A program made the position numbers and the translations under genes. Positions 24,834-35,622 of a DNA stretch of 64,000 bases are shown here, piece by piece. Source of the stretch: Brachycybe producta (Eukaryota; Arthropoda; Diplopoda; Playtdesmida; Andrognathidae). The first letter of the stretch is position 1; each line of letters begins with the position of its first letter. The notes beneath the pieces are model-generated. The model was not told where the DNA came from. It saw only the letters and a program-made list of their open reading frames with translations, and searched no databases. The stretch lies in contig JAUPFP010000007.1 of NCBI GenBank assembly GCA_036925085.1, positions 4,167,058-4,231,057 on the forward strand. The letters run 5' to 3'.

Positions 24834-25300
24834 CAACCGGTGTTCCATAGACCACTGGTGGTCCGCGAGAAATATTTGGTGGTCTGCAGAAAAATCTGGA
24901 CATTATTTCCATTTTTTCTTGTTTTATTAATAATAAAGCAAAAAAAATATTCTTAATAAATTCTTCTATTCTGACTGATAATTTTCGCCTTTATATTGCA
25001 CTAAATTCACGAAATGTTCTCGTTAAATACGGTACACGAGAGAGCTACATTTCGTTGAGTTTCCCACACCACACGCTTCTTCTCCCCTAAGCTTCAATTA
25101 TTTTGTAATAATTAAACTAACTTGAATAATTTTGTTACAATTAAACAACTTTTAAAGATTTTATATTAATAAAATGGAAGTTCTCTGATCATTATTTGAC
25201 AAACGTATTTATCTTTTTAAAAAAATTCATATTAGTGGTCCGCGGGATTTAAAATTTTGAATTTAGTGGTCCGTGAGGTCTGCAAGGTTGGCGACCGTAA
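24834..25300. mobile_element. Non-autonomous hAT element, about 467 bp
   Basis: The left end CAGCGGTCGCCAACC and right end GGTTGGCGACCGTAA (25286-25300) are 12-bp inverted repeats with a decayed outer tip, so no 8-bp duplication survives. Four subterminal motifs in one orientation, GTGGTCCGCGAG, GTGGTCTGCAG, GTGGTCCGCGGG and GTGGTCCGTGAG (about 24858, 24879, 25235, 25266), look like transposase-binding repeats. The interior is AT-rich and non-coding. The terminal sequence is of a type common in animal hAT MITEs. Confidence 0.75.
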
Positions 25301-26333
25301 CGGAAGTTACATAAATAAATTAGACTTTTAAAGAATATTTTTCCATTTTAATCAGGTATCTTTGCAAGCATATTTCATTAGCTATTAATCCATATACAGT
25401 ATGCCAATATACATGTAGAAGGTTTTTTAGTGCCTATAAATTCGATCTCTACTCATAAGCCACCATGACCACGTATCTATTGACCACTGCATAGTTAAAA
25501 AAATTCCAAACCCATTAAAAAAACACCATTATTATAATATTCTGCCATCCATTAAAGAACCCACCCTTATTATAATAATCTGCCAGTGAAGTGAAAAAAA
25601 TGATGAAAAAGAAAATAATTCAGACAAACATTATCCATAGACCAATAATTCCCACAAATGTTTAAGCTATATTTTTTTCTCTCTCTCTCGAAGTTTTGAA
25701 GTTGAAAATGATGAGAAAGTATTTTAAAAGTCGATCTTTGAAGTCATACTAGTTCTTGACCAAAAAAACCGAGCAAAATGTCGATGAAGAGTATCGACTC
25801 TTGAGATAGAAATAGGAGGGAAGAAGAAGAAAAAAATCGATTGAAGAAAAAAAGTTCAGAGTAATCACCGCATTATTCAGGTCATGAACGACAGAATGAT
25901 GATGAACCAACGAACCAAAAGGAACAAAAAAAAACGAATAGAAGCCCGAATACACGAGAGCCCATATATGAAGTTTGAAAGTAGAGAAGAAAATATCAAA
26001 ATGAAAAAGAAAAAAAGTAGAAAGAAAAGAGAAGGGCAATATATTGAAAATAAAATGGCACAATCTATGAGCAAAAAAAGGTTTTCATAGAATCAAAGAT
26101 GCTTTATGAAAAAATACATCTTATTACCAGTCATTTGTTTGGAAGAAAAAAAAATGAACAAAAAAACAAAAGATATTTCTTACACAATGACATCATTGGA
26201 ATGGGTTTTATATTACATTTTATTTTGTTTGTACAGGATGATAAAAAAAACTGAAAAAAGTCACTTTCTTGTGACCACAAATGTCACTTTGCTGTCATAC
26301 AGTTATTAAGAAACGAAGTCTTAAAAGTTGACC
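25301..26333. other. AT-rich, purine-skewed non-coding stretch
   Basis: A strong A/G excess on the plus strand between about 25700 and 26100 yields Lys/Arg-rich plus frames and Phe/Leu/Ser-rich minus frames (25749-26074). These are compositional and not annotated as genes. Confidence 0.5.
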
Positions 26334-26341
26334 TACAGAGC

Positions 26342-26617
26342 CAGGGGCAGACTGACCCCCTCCTCCGATGCGCCACACAGTTTGAGGGCTGGATTTTTTT
26401 TTATTATAGGGCCTATGAAACGCAATAAGAATTTAACACAGTAATTGCAGAAAAAAGAATGGAAAACTCGCTGTGCTCGCTAGTGCAAAATAGCAAATGA
26501 GGACACATTTATTGCAGACAAAATGGAAAATAGAACCAAGGTGGCAGGATTTTTAAAGAGATAGGGAAATAATTTTCCCTGGCCGGTTTTTTTTCTCTCT
26601 CTCCCAGTCCATCCTTG
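26342..26617. mobile_element. Non-autonomous hAT element, 276 bp, with target duplication
   Basis: Imperfect 13-bp terminal inverted repeats (CAGGGGCAGACTG and CAGTCCATCCTTG) are flanked by a perfect 8-bp direct repeat TACAGAGC (26334-26341 and 26618-26625). Length, lack of coding sequence and 8-bp duplication identify a hAT-type MITE. A run of T followed by CTCTCTCTC lies just inside the right end. Confidence 0.85.
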
Positions 26618-26625
26618 TACAGAGC

Positions 26626-27519
26626 AGTTTGAGTGTTCTACTATCAACTTTCAAGAATGTTTTACTGACAACTTGTAATTTAGAGTTTTAGTTTTAAAGT
26701 ATTTTGAAGTTTTGCACACTCTGTACTTGTGTTTTGTGCTAGACATCACACTAAAAAATTTGAATTTTTTTTTAAAAAAAAAACCAATCGAAATCTCGAG
26801 TTTCAAGTTCTAACATTCTTTTTTGAAAAAAATCCAGCTTAATAATCCCTTTTTTCTTAAAGACAAGAAGACCCTCAACATCTTCCATATGCTTCAATGA
26901 ATCTCACTTCAATTCTTATGGCTACTTTTTTGAATCTTCTTTTTATGATTTCCAATAACTTTTTTTTTATATATATTTTGTATATACATATTTGAATTTC
27001 TTTTTGAGAAATATTCGGCGATTATCACATGGGAAAAGAATAAACATTTTTAGTATCAGTTTGTATTTCATATATTGGTATTTTTGTTCAAATATCAATA
27101 ATACAACAACGTCAACCAAGAATACACAAAAGAATATCAAAAACATAAAAGATGAAAACTACATACAGGAAAGGAATAAGTTTTAAATCATTCTTCAGTA
27201 GTTCCGAAAATATGTATTTTGTAGTTAAATGGGTCCAATGACCAATGAAAAAAATAGGGCCAATATTTCATTGCATTTTACATCATTCACTATAGGCCCA
27301 TATACACAATATAGGCGTACATGTATATATTAGCGAACAAATTCAAATCCAATAAATCAACACACGCACTCACATGTACAGTATGTACACACATAAGAGA
27401 AACATGAGAAAAGTACTCTTCATTACAATGTAACAAGTGCACACATGAGTGCGTGCGTGCGTGACCTAGCCGTGTGTGTATGTGTGTGTGCGCACGTGCC
27501 TTTTTGTGAGAGAATTACC
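26626..27519. other. AT-rich non-coding stretch
   Basis: Poly-A/T runs and a GTGTGTGT/GTGCGTGCGTG block near 27450-27495 just before the minisatellite. Nothing else supported. Confidence 0.5.
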
Positions 27520-28160
27520 TTGCAGCAGCAGTTTGTAAAAAAAAACTTGCAGCAGCAGTTTGTAAAAAAAACTTGCAGCAGCAGTTTGTAAAAAAAACTT
27601 GCAGCAGCAGTTTGTAAAAAAAAACTTGCAGCAGCAGTTTGTAAAAAAAAACTTGCAGCAGCAGTTTGTAAAAAAAAACTTGCAGCAGCAGTTTGTAAAA
27701 AAAAACTTGCAGCAGCAGTTTGTAAAAAAAAACTTGCAGCAGCAGTTTGTAAAAAAAAACTTGCAGCAGCAGTTTGTAAAAAAAAAACTTGCAGCAGCAG
27801 TTTGTAAAAAAAAAACTTGCAGCAGCAGTTTGTAAAAAAAAACTTGCAGCAGCAGTTTGTAAAAAAAAAACTTGCAGCAGCAGTTTGTAAAAAAAACTTG
27901 CAGCAGCAGTTTGTAAAAAAACTTGCAGCAGCAGTTTGTAAAAAAAACTTGCAGCAGCAGTTTGTAAAAAAAAACTAGCAGCAGCAGTTTGTAAAAAAAA
28001 CTTGCAGCAGCAGTTTGTAAAAAAACTTACAGCAGCAGTTTGTAAAAAAAACTTGCAGCAGCAGTTTGTAAAAAAAACTTGCAGCAGCAGTTTGTAAAAA
28101 AAACTTGCAGCAGCAGTTTGTAAAAAAAACTTGCAGCAGCAGTTTGTAAAAAAAACTTGC
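27520..28160. repeat. 24-copy minisatellite (CTTGCAGCAGCAGTTTGT + poly-A)
   Basis: The invariant 18-bp block CTTGCAGCAGCAGTTTGT is followed by an A run of about 5 to 10 and repeated 24 times by count. Two late copies carry point changes (CTAGCAG near 27975, CTTACAG near 28026). When the A run keeps a 27-bp period the array stays open, giving a 78-codon frame (27599-27835) with a 9-residue repeat QQQFVKKNL; length variation of the A runs closes it elsewhere. The array ends in a partial copy, CTTGCAGTTC, at 28156. Confidence 0.97.
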
Positions 28161-28439
28161 AGTTCAAAATTTTCACACCAGCGGAAAACAAGACATTACA
28201 GCATAATAAATTCTACTTTTACAAAATTTAAACTGTATTAGTTGAACATTTAAAACGTTATTGGATAAACAAGTCGACAGGAGCCTCTTGAAATTGTGAT
28301 AGTTCCGAGATGATCTACAGAAGCCTCTCTAAACTAGAAGGCCCACGGGAGTCTTTAGGAACTACGTAGTCTCTGGAACGTCTCAAAACTAAGAAGTAGA
28401 AACTGCTAAGCCTTTCGAATCGTCTCAATTTCTTTTCAC

Positions 28440-28597
28440 GTCATTGGTATTGTCATAAAATGTAGGATTGTATCATTTAGTCTAATAGAAAAGGGGTAAT
28501 AACAAAAGAATTATAGAACCCTTTTGTTTAAATAGTTGAAAATATTTGTTATCAGACTAAATGAGACAGTCCTAAATTTTATGACAATCTCAATAAC
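28440..28597. mobile_element. 158-bp palindromic MITE with 5-bp target duplication
   Basis: The arms (28440-28484 and 28553-28597) are inverted repeats of about 45 bp with a handful of mismatches; shared core blocks are ATTGTCATAAAAT and TCATTTAGTCT. The element is flanked by TTCAC at 28435-28439 and 28598-28602. The interior is AT-rich. A 5-bp duplication does not fit hAT or Tc1/mariner, so the superfamily is open. Confidence 0.7.
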
Positions 28598-28602
28598 TTC
28601 AC

Positions 28603-29709
28603 AAGCTTCTTCTTAGGCTGATGCAGGTATACGAACTGTTGAACTGGGATGTTTATTTTTAGAATCTACTTTCAAGGCAATCAATCTGCTAGGAAATTCT
28701 AAAATGTATCCATGTAGTAAAAATTGATAGAAACAAAAACAACCCCAAAAAACCACAAAAGTAATTTCTAACTTCCAAAAATCCAAAAAAATCCAAAACT
28801 CTTTCAACACACAAAAAAAAAAGATCATTATACGTTTAGAATTAAAAAAAAAATTTTTAGAAACAAAAAACAAATCTATAAGAAATCTGAAGTTTGCTGA
28901 AATGTGTCCTACTACAATTCAACTCAAACCAACCCACTCAAAACCAATTTCCTTTAACAACTGCAAAATGATGACCTAATGGAACATCTGAAATGTGCAA
29001 CAAAATAACAAAAAATTCGAAACGTTTTTTTTTGTTCTATATGGTCAAAAACACAAAACTACTTTCAAAAAAATAAATCATTTCTTACTCCAGAGTTTTC
29101 TTATACAATTGATCGATTATTTACAAGAGGAAATCTATTCGGTCCACTTATACGTAGTCATCAATATGACGTAGATGAATAGCATAAAACAGCTTAAGCC
29201 ACAGACTTAAGTGATCTGAGTCTCCTTAAATGACCATATTCAACTTCTTTTATTCTTTCAAACAACTATCATTATTATTTTCAAAGTTTTTCTATCTCAT
29301 TTTTCTCTCTCTCTCTCTCTCTCTCTCATTCTCATTCTCTTTTGTTTCTTTCAAACAAAAAAAAAGTCTGCATCTGACATACACATATTACACAAAAAAA
29401 ACCCACAATTGTATTCATCTGTCATATATAGTAATTGATCATCAAATCCATTTCCATCTCTTTCTTTTTCTTTTTTCTTTTTTCTTCATAATGGGTCAGA
29501 AAAAAAAACAGTGAATAAAAAATGACATTGACCACCAGCTGCAAGAAAAATTCTAACAAAACGTATAAAGAATCATGATATTTCTACCATATTGATCTTG
29601 TTAAATTTATGGCCACATCGTATACACTGAATAAACTTAGCATTTCTTTAAAAAAAACATGTGCAAAAAAAAAAAACAAAGCTACCAAAACCAACACCAA
29701 TTACCATAC
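28603..29709. other. AT-rich non-coding stretch
   Basis: CT microsatellite (29304-29327), poly-A runs and AT-rich sequence. The frames at 28613-28873 (minus) and 29230-29514 (plus) are compositionally biased and not supported. Confidence 0.5.
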
Positions 29710-29924
29710 CAAGTAGAATTCAAACTGTCCTCCAGTGATTGGTGGCGGAGTTTTTAGACTAAACAAGCCTGAAGTAGAATAACGTGGTAATGTCATACAA
29801 CTATGGACAAACTTCGCTAGCATTAAACCTGGAACTTGCAATGTGAACTGAATCACTGATGTATTTAGGCATGAGCAATGCGTAACTTTCAAAGTGTCAG
29901 GAACAAACTGTTCCACAATAAAAT
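29710..29924 (-). CDS. Candidate internal coding exon, 215 nt, product unrecognised
   Basis: On the minus strand a 71-codon open stretch is preceded by a T-rich tract ending TATTATTTAG at 29925 and followed by a donor-like GTATGG at 29704-29709. The exon begins with two bases completing a split codon. The predicted segment runs FIVEQFVPDTLKVTHCS..., has four cysteines, a PPP stretch and ends GGQFEFYL. It is less AT-driven than neighbouring frames. The GGQFEFYL ending loosely recalls the G-G-x-FE motif of chaperonin-like proteins, but I cannot support a family from one exon. No adjoining exon was found within several kb on either side. A chance open frame remains possible. Confidence 0.35.
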
Positions 29925-30759
29925 CTAAATAATAAAATACACTGTTGTCCTGTGTGTGTTATACAAATGGCTAATAATAGATAATGGTTAAATATAAAAA
30001 TATATTGGCACTGAACTAATAGCATCTAGTTATTGGCATATTTCGCCAAAACGACAGGCTGCCATCCTGGTTCAATGTTCTGTTTGTCAAAGAATGTTTT
30101 TTTTTAAAAAAAGAAATGCACTCTGAAAAATGTGCCAACCACCCGTGGTCTCCCCTATTGTTTTTAGTAAAAACCTATCAAGTTCAGAAGACCATTCGAA
30201 GCAGAAGTTTTTGAAACCAATAGGAAGACATCCTTCAAGCTGGGGTTTAGCTAAGGTGATACTATTGGGTTATGCCTATAGAATGTCATTGATCAAGGTG
30301 ACTTAATATGCAAATTACAGTATTAAAAAGACATCGAATTGTGGAGTACAATTTTGTGTGAAACTTTTTATGATTGTACAATGTGTTTTAGGTTGAGTAT
30401 ATAATGTAAATTCTGCAGTATAACCTATATTGACCTTTATACCTTTATTAAAGAATTGAGTCCTGATATTGTGTGAGTTGCTTTGTTTACACGTCTTTTT
30501 CGCCCTACTTTTTTATGCCTCATTATAAAAAAAAACCTTGAACCTCTCTTTGCAGGGCAAAATTGCTGAATATTGAAAAGAATGTAGCTCTAACCTTAAC
30601 TACGATATTACATTCTTCAATATATTTTGCATGTTTAGCTTTAATTAATTGTGTTTTCACCATCTGTTAGCCACACTAGCAGCTATTGGCAAACCGAAGC
30701 TCTTTAGACAATGCTATTCGTTTGAATACATTCTTAAGTATATCATTGATGAATCCAAC
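29925..30759. other. AT-rich non-coding stretch
   Basis: No gene or clear repeat recognised. If the neighbouring exon is real, this is its upstream intron. Confidence 0.4.
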
Positions 30760-30842
30760 TTTAAGGGCCTTGGCACGTCGAACCACACAACAAACCAATA
30801 AGAAGTTGCCAGTCGTCATAAAAAGGGTGGAGCTAACTCCCG
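30760..30842. repeat. Half-copy of palindromic MITE family P
   Basis: The stretch 30774-30832 (from CGTCGAACCACACAACAAAC to TAAAAAGGGTGGAGCT) is almost identical to the reverse complement of the left arm of the complete copy at 42679-42901. Only one arm is present, so it is truncated. Family P also has copies at 34308-34430 and 34446-34670. Confidence 0.75.
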
Positions 30843-30960
30843 TTTTCAACATATTAATAAAAGTGAAAATACTGCAATAATTTACGAGCAAAAATTGAAA
30901 AGAATTTACATTCCAAATAAGAGCTAGAACTCATTGTTCAAACCACTTCATGGAATATGT

Positions 30961-32633
30961 TGTGACACCCTGTAGTAACAGAATGGTGAAATGCCTGGCA
31001 GAAATTCCTCTCTGTCAACACGGCACCCCTTGGTGCACAGATGTTGAGACTTGAGTGGCCCGAATTCTAAGTGAATTCGTGGAACCCAGTCTGACCGTAA
31101 GAATTGGGAATAGTCTCAAAATACCTTTCCTTATAAGATAATATCCCCGGCCCAGGGCAATGATTGGCCCAGTTGGTCAATCATTGAGCCCTGCGGTGAC
31201 AGTTGCCCCTCCCAGGAGACCGGACAAGTGAGCTTGAGACTTGAGTGTGAGGAGGAGAGTCAGAGTGTAGAGTTCAAACGAGTAAGTTCGAACTACACAG
31301 TCAGAGTTTGAGACTTAAAAACAGTTAAGTTCTAACTTAAAGAGAGTGATGTGACACCCTGTAGAAACAGAAGGTGAAACACTCATGTCAAAAATTCAGT
31401 CTTGACAGTATGGCACCCCTTGGTGCACAGATGTCCGGACTTGGGTGGCCCGAATTCTAGAGAATTTGTGGAACCAAGTCTGACCGTGAGAAAATTGGGA
31501 ATAAGTCCCAAAAATATTTCTCCTTATGATTTAGTATCCCCGGCCCAGGGCAATGATTGGCCCAGTTGGTCAATCATTAAGCCCTGAGGTGACAGTTGCC
31601 CTTCCCAGGAGACCGGACAAGTGAGCTTGAGACTTGAGTGTGAGGACAGTCAGAGTTTAGACACTGAGTAACACGGTCAGAGTTTGGAGTGAGAATGGAT
31701 AAGTTCAGTTCTAGACAGTCAGTTCTAGAAGTAATAAGTTCTGACTTAGAGTAAAACAATAATGTAAAGAGTGTTATCAATAATGTAACAAAGAGTTAGT
31801 AAAGAGAGAGATTATTATACATAAAACTGTGTGAGTGTTGTGTATTTGAACTATATTGGGTTTCTGTACTCCTAAAATAGAGGAGTATCCAGAAGAAGGC
31901 ACTCAGACACAGCCTGAGTCTCTCTGCCTGGAGCCTCCAACAATCCAATGAAAAGGACTAGAGTACTTTCGGCATTGTCACACCCTATATCCAAAGATCC
32001 CTAGAAAAGACGGTCTTTTTGTGGGCCGTACCAGGCAAGGCAAGTAAATGTCGCACCCGGTGAACCCAACCCCAGAGGTACAAAAGAGGCTGGCCAGCAG
32101 CAGTCGACAACAGAGTCGACCCCGGCACCACCGATTCAGAGGGAACAATGGCAACGAAGTTCAAGAAACGGCGGCGCCAAAGGGCCAGCGACGTCACAGT
32201 GATTGTATGTAAAGAGCTGTACACAACTTTGTTATGGCAATCATAATAATCGAAGTAAAAAAGTATATTTTATTTTACCAAAATAAGAGTGTTGTGTGCA
32301 GAATTGATTGGGTTCTAGGACTCCGAAAATAAAGGAGCATCCAGCAGAAGGCACTCAGACACCGCCTGAGTCCCTCTGCCTGGAGCCTCCAGCAACTCAA
32401 TGAAAAGGACTAAGTGCTATCGATATCGTCAAGTACTATCCCAAAGATCCCTAAGGAGAAGGTCTTTTTGTGGGACATTACCCGGCCAGGCAAGTAATGT
32501 CGCGCCCGGTAAAGTCAACCCCTAGAGTAACAGAGACTGGCCCGCCGACAACAGAGTCGGCACTGGCACCATCGATTCAACAACAACAACGAAGGAGTCG
32601 AAACGGTGGATCCAAAGGGCCAGTCACGTCACA
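30961..32633. mobile_element. Outer solo LTR, split by a nested LTR of the same family
   Basis: The 5' end TGTGACACCCTGTAG starts at 30961 and the 3' end CACGTCACA finishes at 32633, with the 4-bp target duplication ATGT at 30957-30960 and 32634-32637. The LTR is in two pieces, 30961-31349 and 32203-32633, about 820 bp in total. The TGTGAC/GTCACA termini and 4-bp duplication fit Ty3-type LTR retrotransposons. The 3' piece has AATAAA within GAAAATAAAGGAGC near 32326, a plausible polyadenylation signal. No gag, pol or primer-binding site is present, so this is a solo LTR. Frames such as 32470-32685 lie within it and are not genes. Confidence 0.9.
31350..32198. mobile_element. Inner solo LTR (849 bp) inserted into the outer LTR
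   Basis: A complete LTR running from TGTGACACCCTGTAG to GACGTCACA, flanked by the 4-bp duplication GTGA (31346-31349 and 32199-32202). Its first half aligns with 30961-31349 and its second half with 32290-32633, including shared blocks GGCACCCCTTGGTGCACAG, CCCCGGCCCAGGGCAATGAT, GCACTCAGACAC and CAAAGATCCCTA. The insertion point is about 390 bp into the outer LTR. The two copies differ at many sites, so the family was active over a long period or has several subfamilies. Frames at 31402-31587, 31577-31780 and 31985-32224 are translations of the LTR. Confidence 0.92.
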
Positions 32634-32637
32634 ATGT

Positions 32638-33367
32638 AAACTCCATAAAATTCTAAATAACAAATTTAAAATAATATTAAAATAACAGAATAATGTAGTC
32701 AGTGTATTAATACTATTTTAAATTTGAAATGATCGAATAAAATTGAGGATTCAAGTTAAGAGTTCAATTCTCGTATTGTTCAAGTGTGCAAATTTTTATC
32801 GCTTCACGTAACAAAGTCATTTTTATGAGAGTGAAAAGTTTCCCCTTAGGACACTTTGATATGCAATGAATGTATAATGATAAACTCAACAGCTCAAAAT
32901 ATATATACATATTTAAGGATTTTCAAAATGCCAAATATTTTTATGACATGAATGATTCATGATGAATCAATTGAAACAACAATAAAGCATCCAACGAATC
33001 GAATAACATGCAGACATTTAACAGGAAATTAAAAATGGACTTGCTTCCTTTTGTGTCTAACATAATGAGAATCCTGACTGCCAAAAAAAAACATATTGAG
33101 TAGAATGTTGAACACCATCTTATTCAATCAAAGTGCAAAAAAAGCAATAAAGAGGCAACAAAAATCTCATCATAACATTTTTTTTTGTAATGCAAATATT
33201 TTGTGTTTTTCATTTTCAATGTTTTTTATGAAAAAAAAAGCTCATTGAAATAATAATTGGAAAATTAAAAAAAGAGCTTAAAAGGCAATTCAAAACAGCA
33301 CTTTTTTTTAAAAAAATACTTTTTTGCAAATATTATTTATTACCACCCCTTAAAATGTTTCTAATAA
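32638..33367. other. AT-rich non-coding stretch
   Basis: No gene or repeat supported. Long poly-A and poly-T tracts. Confidence 0.5.
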
Positions 33368-33675
33368 TTATTGCTCGGATTTTTATGCAATATCAAGGAA
33401 ATGTTTCTCACTACTGGTAACTAATTATGAAGTAACACAATCCCGTTTAGATGAACTAACAATTCTGTTTTTTTTTTCAATCTAAACATTGGTTAGAGGC
33501 TAGAGTTTTCTAATTGACAACTGATAGTATCAGACATATAGCCTTTAACCAATCCTTTTTTTTATTAGAAAAAATATAATTGCATTTTGCACTAATGAAC
33601 ATGATTTCTACACAATTGGCACTTGGACCACAAAATTCAGAAGCATTTGCTTGATATTGCATAAAAATTCGAGCA
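33368..33675. mobile_element. Palindromic MITE family Q, copy 1
   Basis: The ends (TTGCTCGGATTTTTATGCAA and TGCATAAAAATTCGAGC) are inverted repeats. Subterminal blocks AAATGTTTCTCA, GTAACTAATTATGAAGTAA and ACAATTGGCACTTGGACCAC also pair or match the other copies at 44128 and 62547. The centre holds GGTTAGAGGCTAGAG, conserved in all three copies. Confidence 0.8.
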
Positions 33676-34079
33676 CACATGGCACTTAGGTGTATAACCA
33701 TTTTTAAGCAGGAACTAAACCAAAAATAAAATTTGATTAGTAACCAGAATAGTAAAATGTGCGAAAAGTATTTTCATAATTTTTTAATGACACAATTTTT
33801 CAGTTTGTTTAAAAAATATCAACATTTAATGTTTGGTAAAAAAACCCATAACATTTAGATAACAAACATTATGGAATTACATTATTATTAACTAAAAAAA
33901 AATTCAGTTTGCAACTAACATAAAATTTATTTATTGCCCAAGTTCAAGAAATCATTGCAATAGTTTCAACTGGTAAACTTTGAACAGAGTAAATTTCGGT
34001 GGCTTTAAAGTGCTAACGCCTCTCGAACACTGACTATTCTTTCATGCAGAAAATGAAGAGAAACTTGAATGTGTTCTAG

Positions 34080-34200
34080 AAACTAGAAAAAATACAGTAG
34101 CTCAATCACTTACGAGTATATTTATGCTCATATCTTTCAAAAGAAGCTTATTTTGAAAAATATAAACATGAAAATACCCTTAAAACATTTTCTAATTTGC
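34080..34200. repeat. Relic of the fold-back family seen at 53807-54037
   Basis: Blocks GAGAAACTTGAA, TTCTAGAAACTAGAA, CATATCTTTCAAAAGAAGCT and ACATGAAAATACCCTTAAAA follow the order of the palindromic copy. Heavily diverged. Confidence 0.4.
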
Positions 34201-34307
34201 TCCCGAAAAACAAAATAACCAGAGTTCGAAGATCAGCTGTTCACAAACATTCTTGACAAAATCATGGTTTGACCACAGGCATCTGTAGACAGCTTCCGAA
34301 TTCCATA

Positions 34308-34430
34308 GGTCCGCCCTTTTATGAACGTCATTTCTAATTGGTTTGTTATGTGGCTCTGATATCACATGCCCCGTCTTTTTTATTTCTAATTGGTTGATAT
34401 TTGGTCTGATGCTCACAAAAAGGTGGAGCC
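34308..34430. mobile_element. Palindromic MITE family P, copy in reverse orientation
   Basis: The reverse complement (GGCTCCACCTTTTTGTGAGC ... AACAAACCAATTAGAAATGA ... AAAGGGCGGACC) aligns with the adjacent copy at 34446-34670, so two family members sit head to head with about 15 bp between them. Confidence 0.75.
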
Positions 34431-34445
34431 AAAAAAATTCTGAAT

Positions 34446-34670
34446 GACCTGCTCAGAGGGACAGGCATGTAAAGACAGGGACACGCAGACGTTTGCTCCA
34501 CCTTTTTATGAGCGTCAGACCAAATATCAACCAAATGGAAATTGAAAAGGGCGAGGCATGTGACATCAGGGCCACATAACAAACCAATTAGAAGTTGCTT
34601 GTCCTCATAAAAAGGGGTGGAGCAAACGTCTCCGTGTTCGTGTCTTTACTTGCCTGTCTCAGACGGTTCA
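34446..34670. mobile_element. Palindromic MITE family P, copy in forward orientation
   Basis: The outer arms (GACAGGCATGTAAAGACAGG, ACGTTTGCTCCACC) pair with the right side (GGTGGAGCAAACGT, GTCTTTACTTGCCTGTCTC). The interior has the family signature ACATAACAAACCAATTAGAA and GCATGTGACATCA. The outer ends beyond about 20 bp are less certain and no target duplication is clear. Confidence 0.75.
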
Positions 34671-35214
34671 AATTCCAGTACCAAGTTTCCTTTTTGAATT
34701 TGGGCCTTGAAACTGAAGGTCCACTTTGTTAAAGCTTTTTTTTTCTTCTAAACTATGTTTACAAATTTACTAATGAACCACAGTAATTCAAAGTGAATTT
34801 TCACTATATTCATAGTGAATAAATATTGATTAAAAAACAGTGAATATTTTATTTGTGAACGCCATCACTTAAATAACCCACAAATAAAATACTATAAGCA
34901 CAAAATTTTAATTACTTCTTATAATGTACGTTCACAATTTAAGAAGAAGAAGAAGAGGTCTGAAATGTCAATTACTCGAGTGTGTGTGTAGTTTGCTTTG
35001 ACCTCTCCCCATTAATTTGTCAGTTGTGTGTGTGCGTTGACAAGAAGTGTAAGTAAGGTGACATTTGAAAAGAGGTGTTAAGGTGGCTGCTTTTTAGTGT
35101 TGCATCAAACCACATATGCAAATTAGTCAAGCATTTTTGCATCTTGTTATTCAGAGTTTGGTCGAGGGCAGTACGGTGGCCTAATTAAGCTGTGTATGTC
35201 ATACACACACGTCC
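34671..35214. other. Non-coding stretch with a family-R arm
   Basis: CCAAGTTTCCTTTTTGAATT TGGGCC near 34681-34706 matches one arm of the dispersed palindromic family at 49990. Otherwise AT-rich with GTGTGTG patches. Confidence 0.4.

Positions 35215-35282
<68 letters not shown>
35215..35282. repeat. (CA)n microsatellite
   Basis: Roughly 66 bp of CA dinucleotides. The His/Thr-rich frame at 35196-35393 is its translation. Confidence 0.97.
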
Positions 35283-35283
<1 letters not shown>

Positions 35284-35531
35284 TAAAATATGGAGAGAAA
35301 AATTTAAGTGAAAGTCAACAAAACAAAACCTGCAAATGCATTGTTATGCAGATTATTAACCGGGATAAAATCATCGAATTTCATAAAAGATAATCAATAA
35401 TAAGCTCAGATGCAAGAATTGATTATAATATTAGAAATAAAAAATGGAAAATAAAATGAAGAATTGTTGTAAAAGATTAAGAATGAGCATTCGGAGTCAC
35501 ACCCTTTTTAATTAGAAATGCGATTGTCTAT

Positions 35532-35621
<90 letters not shown>
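35532..35621. repeat. (TAA)n microsatellite
   Basis: About 90 bp of uninterrupted AAT/TAA trinucleotides. Confidence 0.97.

Positions 35622-35622
<1 letters not shown>

Noticed and set aside
27599-27835. Open frame with a 9-residue QQQFVKKNL repeat
   Set aside because: It is the translation of the minisatellite; the frame breaks when the A-run length changes.
27520-28160. CRISPR-like array appearance
   Set aside because: Units are tandem with only poly-A between them; there are no unique spacers and the genome is eukaryotic.
31402-32685. Open frames inside the nested LTRs
   Set aside because: They lie within LTR sequence, are not shared in frame between the two LTR copies and have no domain.
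34655-34690. GGTTCAAATTCC resembling a tRNA/SINE B box
   Set aside because: No A box, cloverleaf or terminal structure; it lies at the edge of a palindromic MITE.
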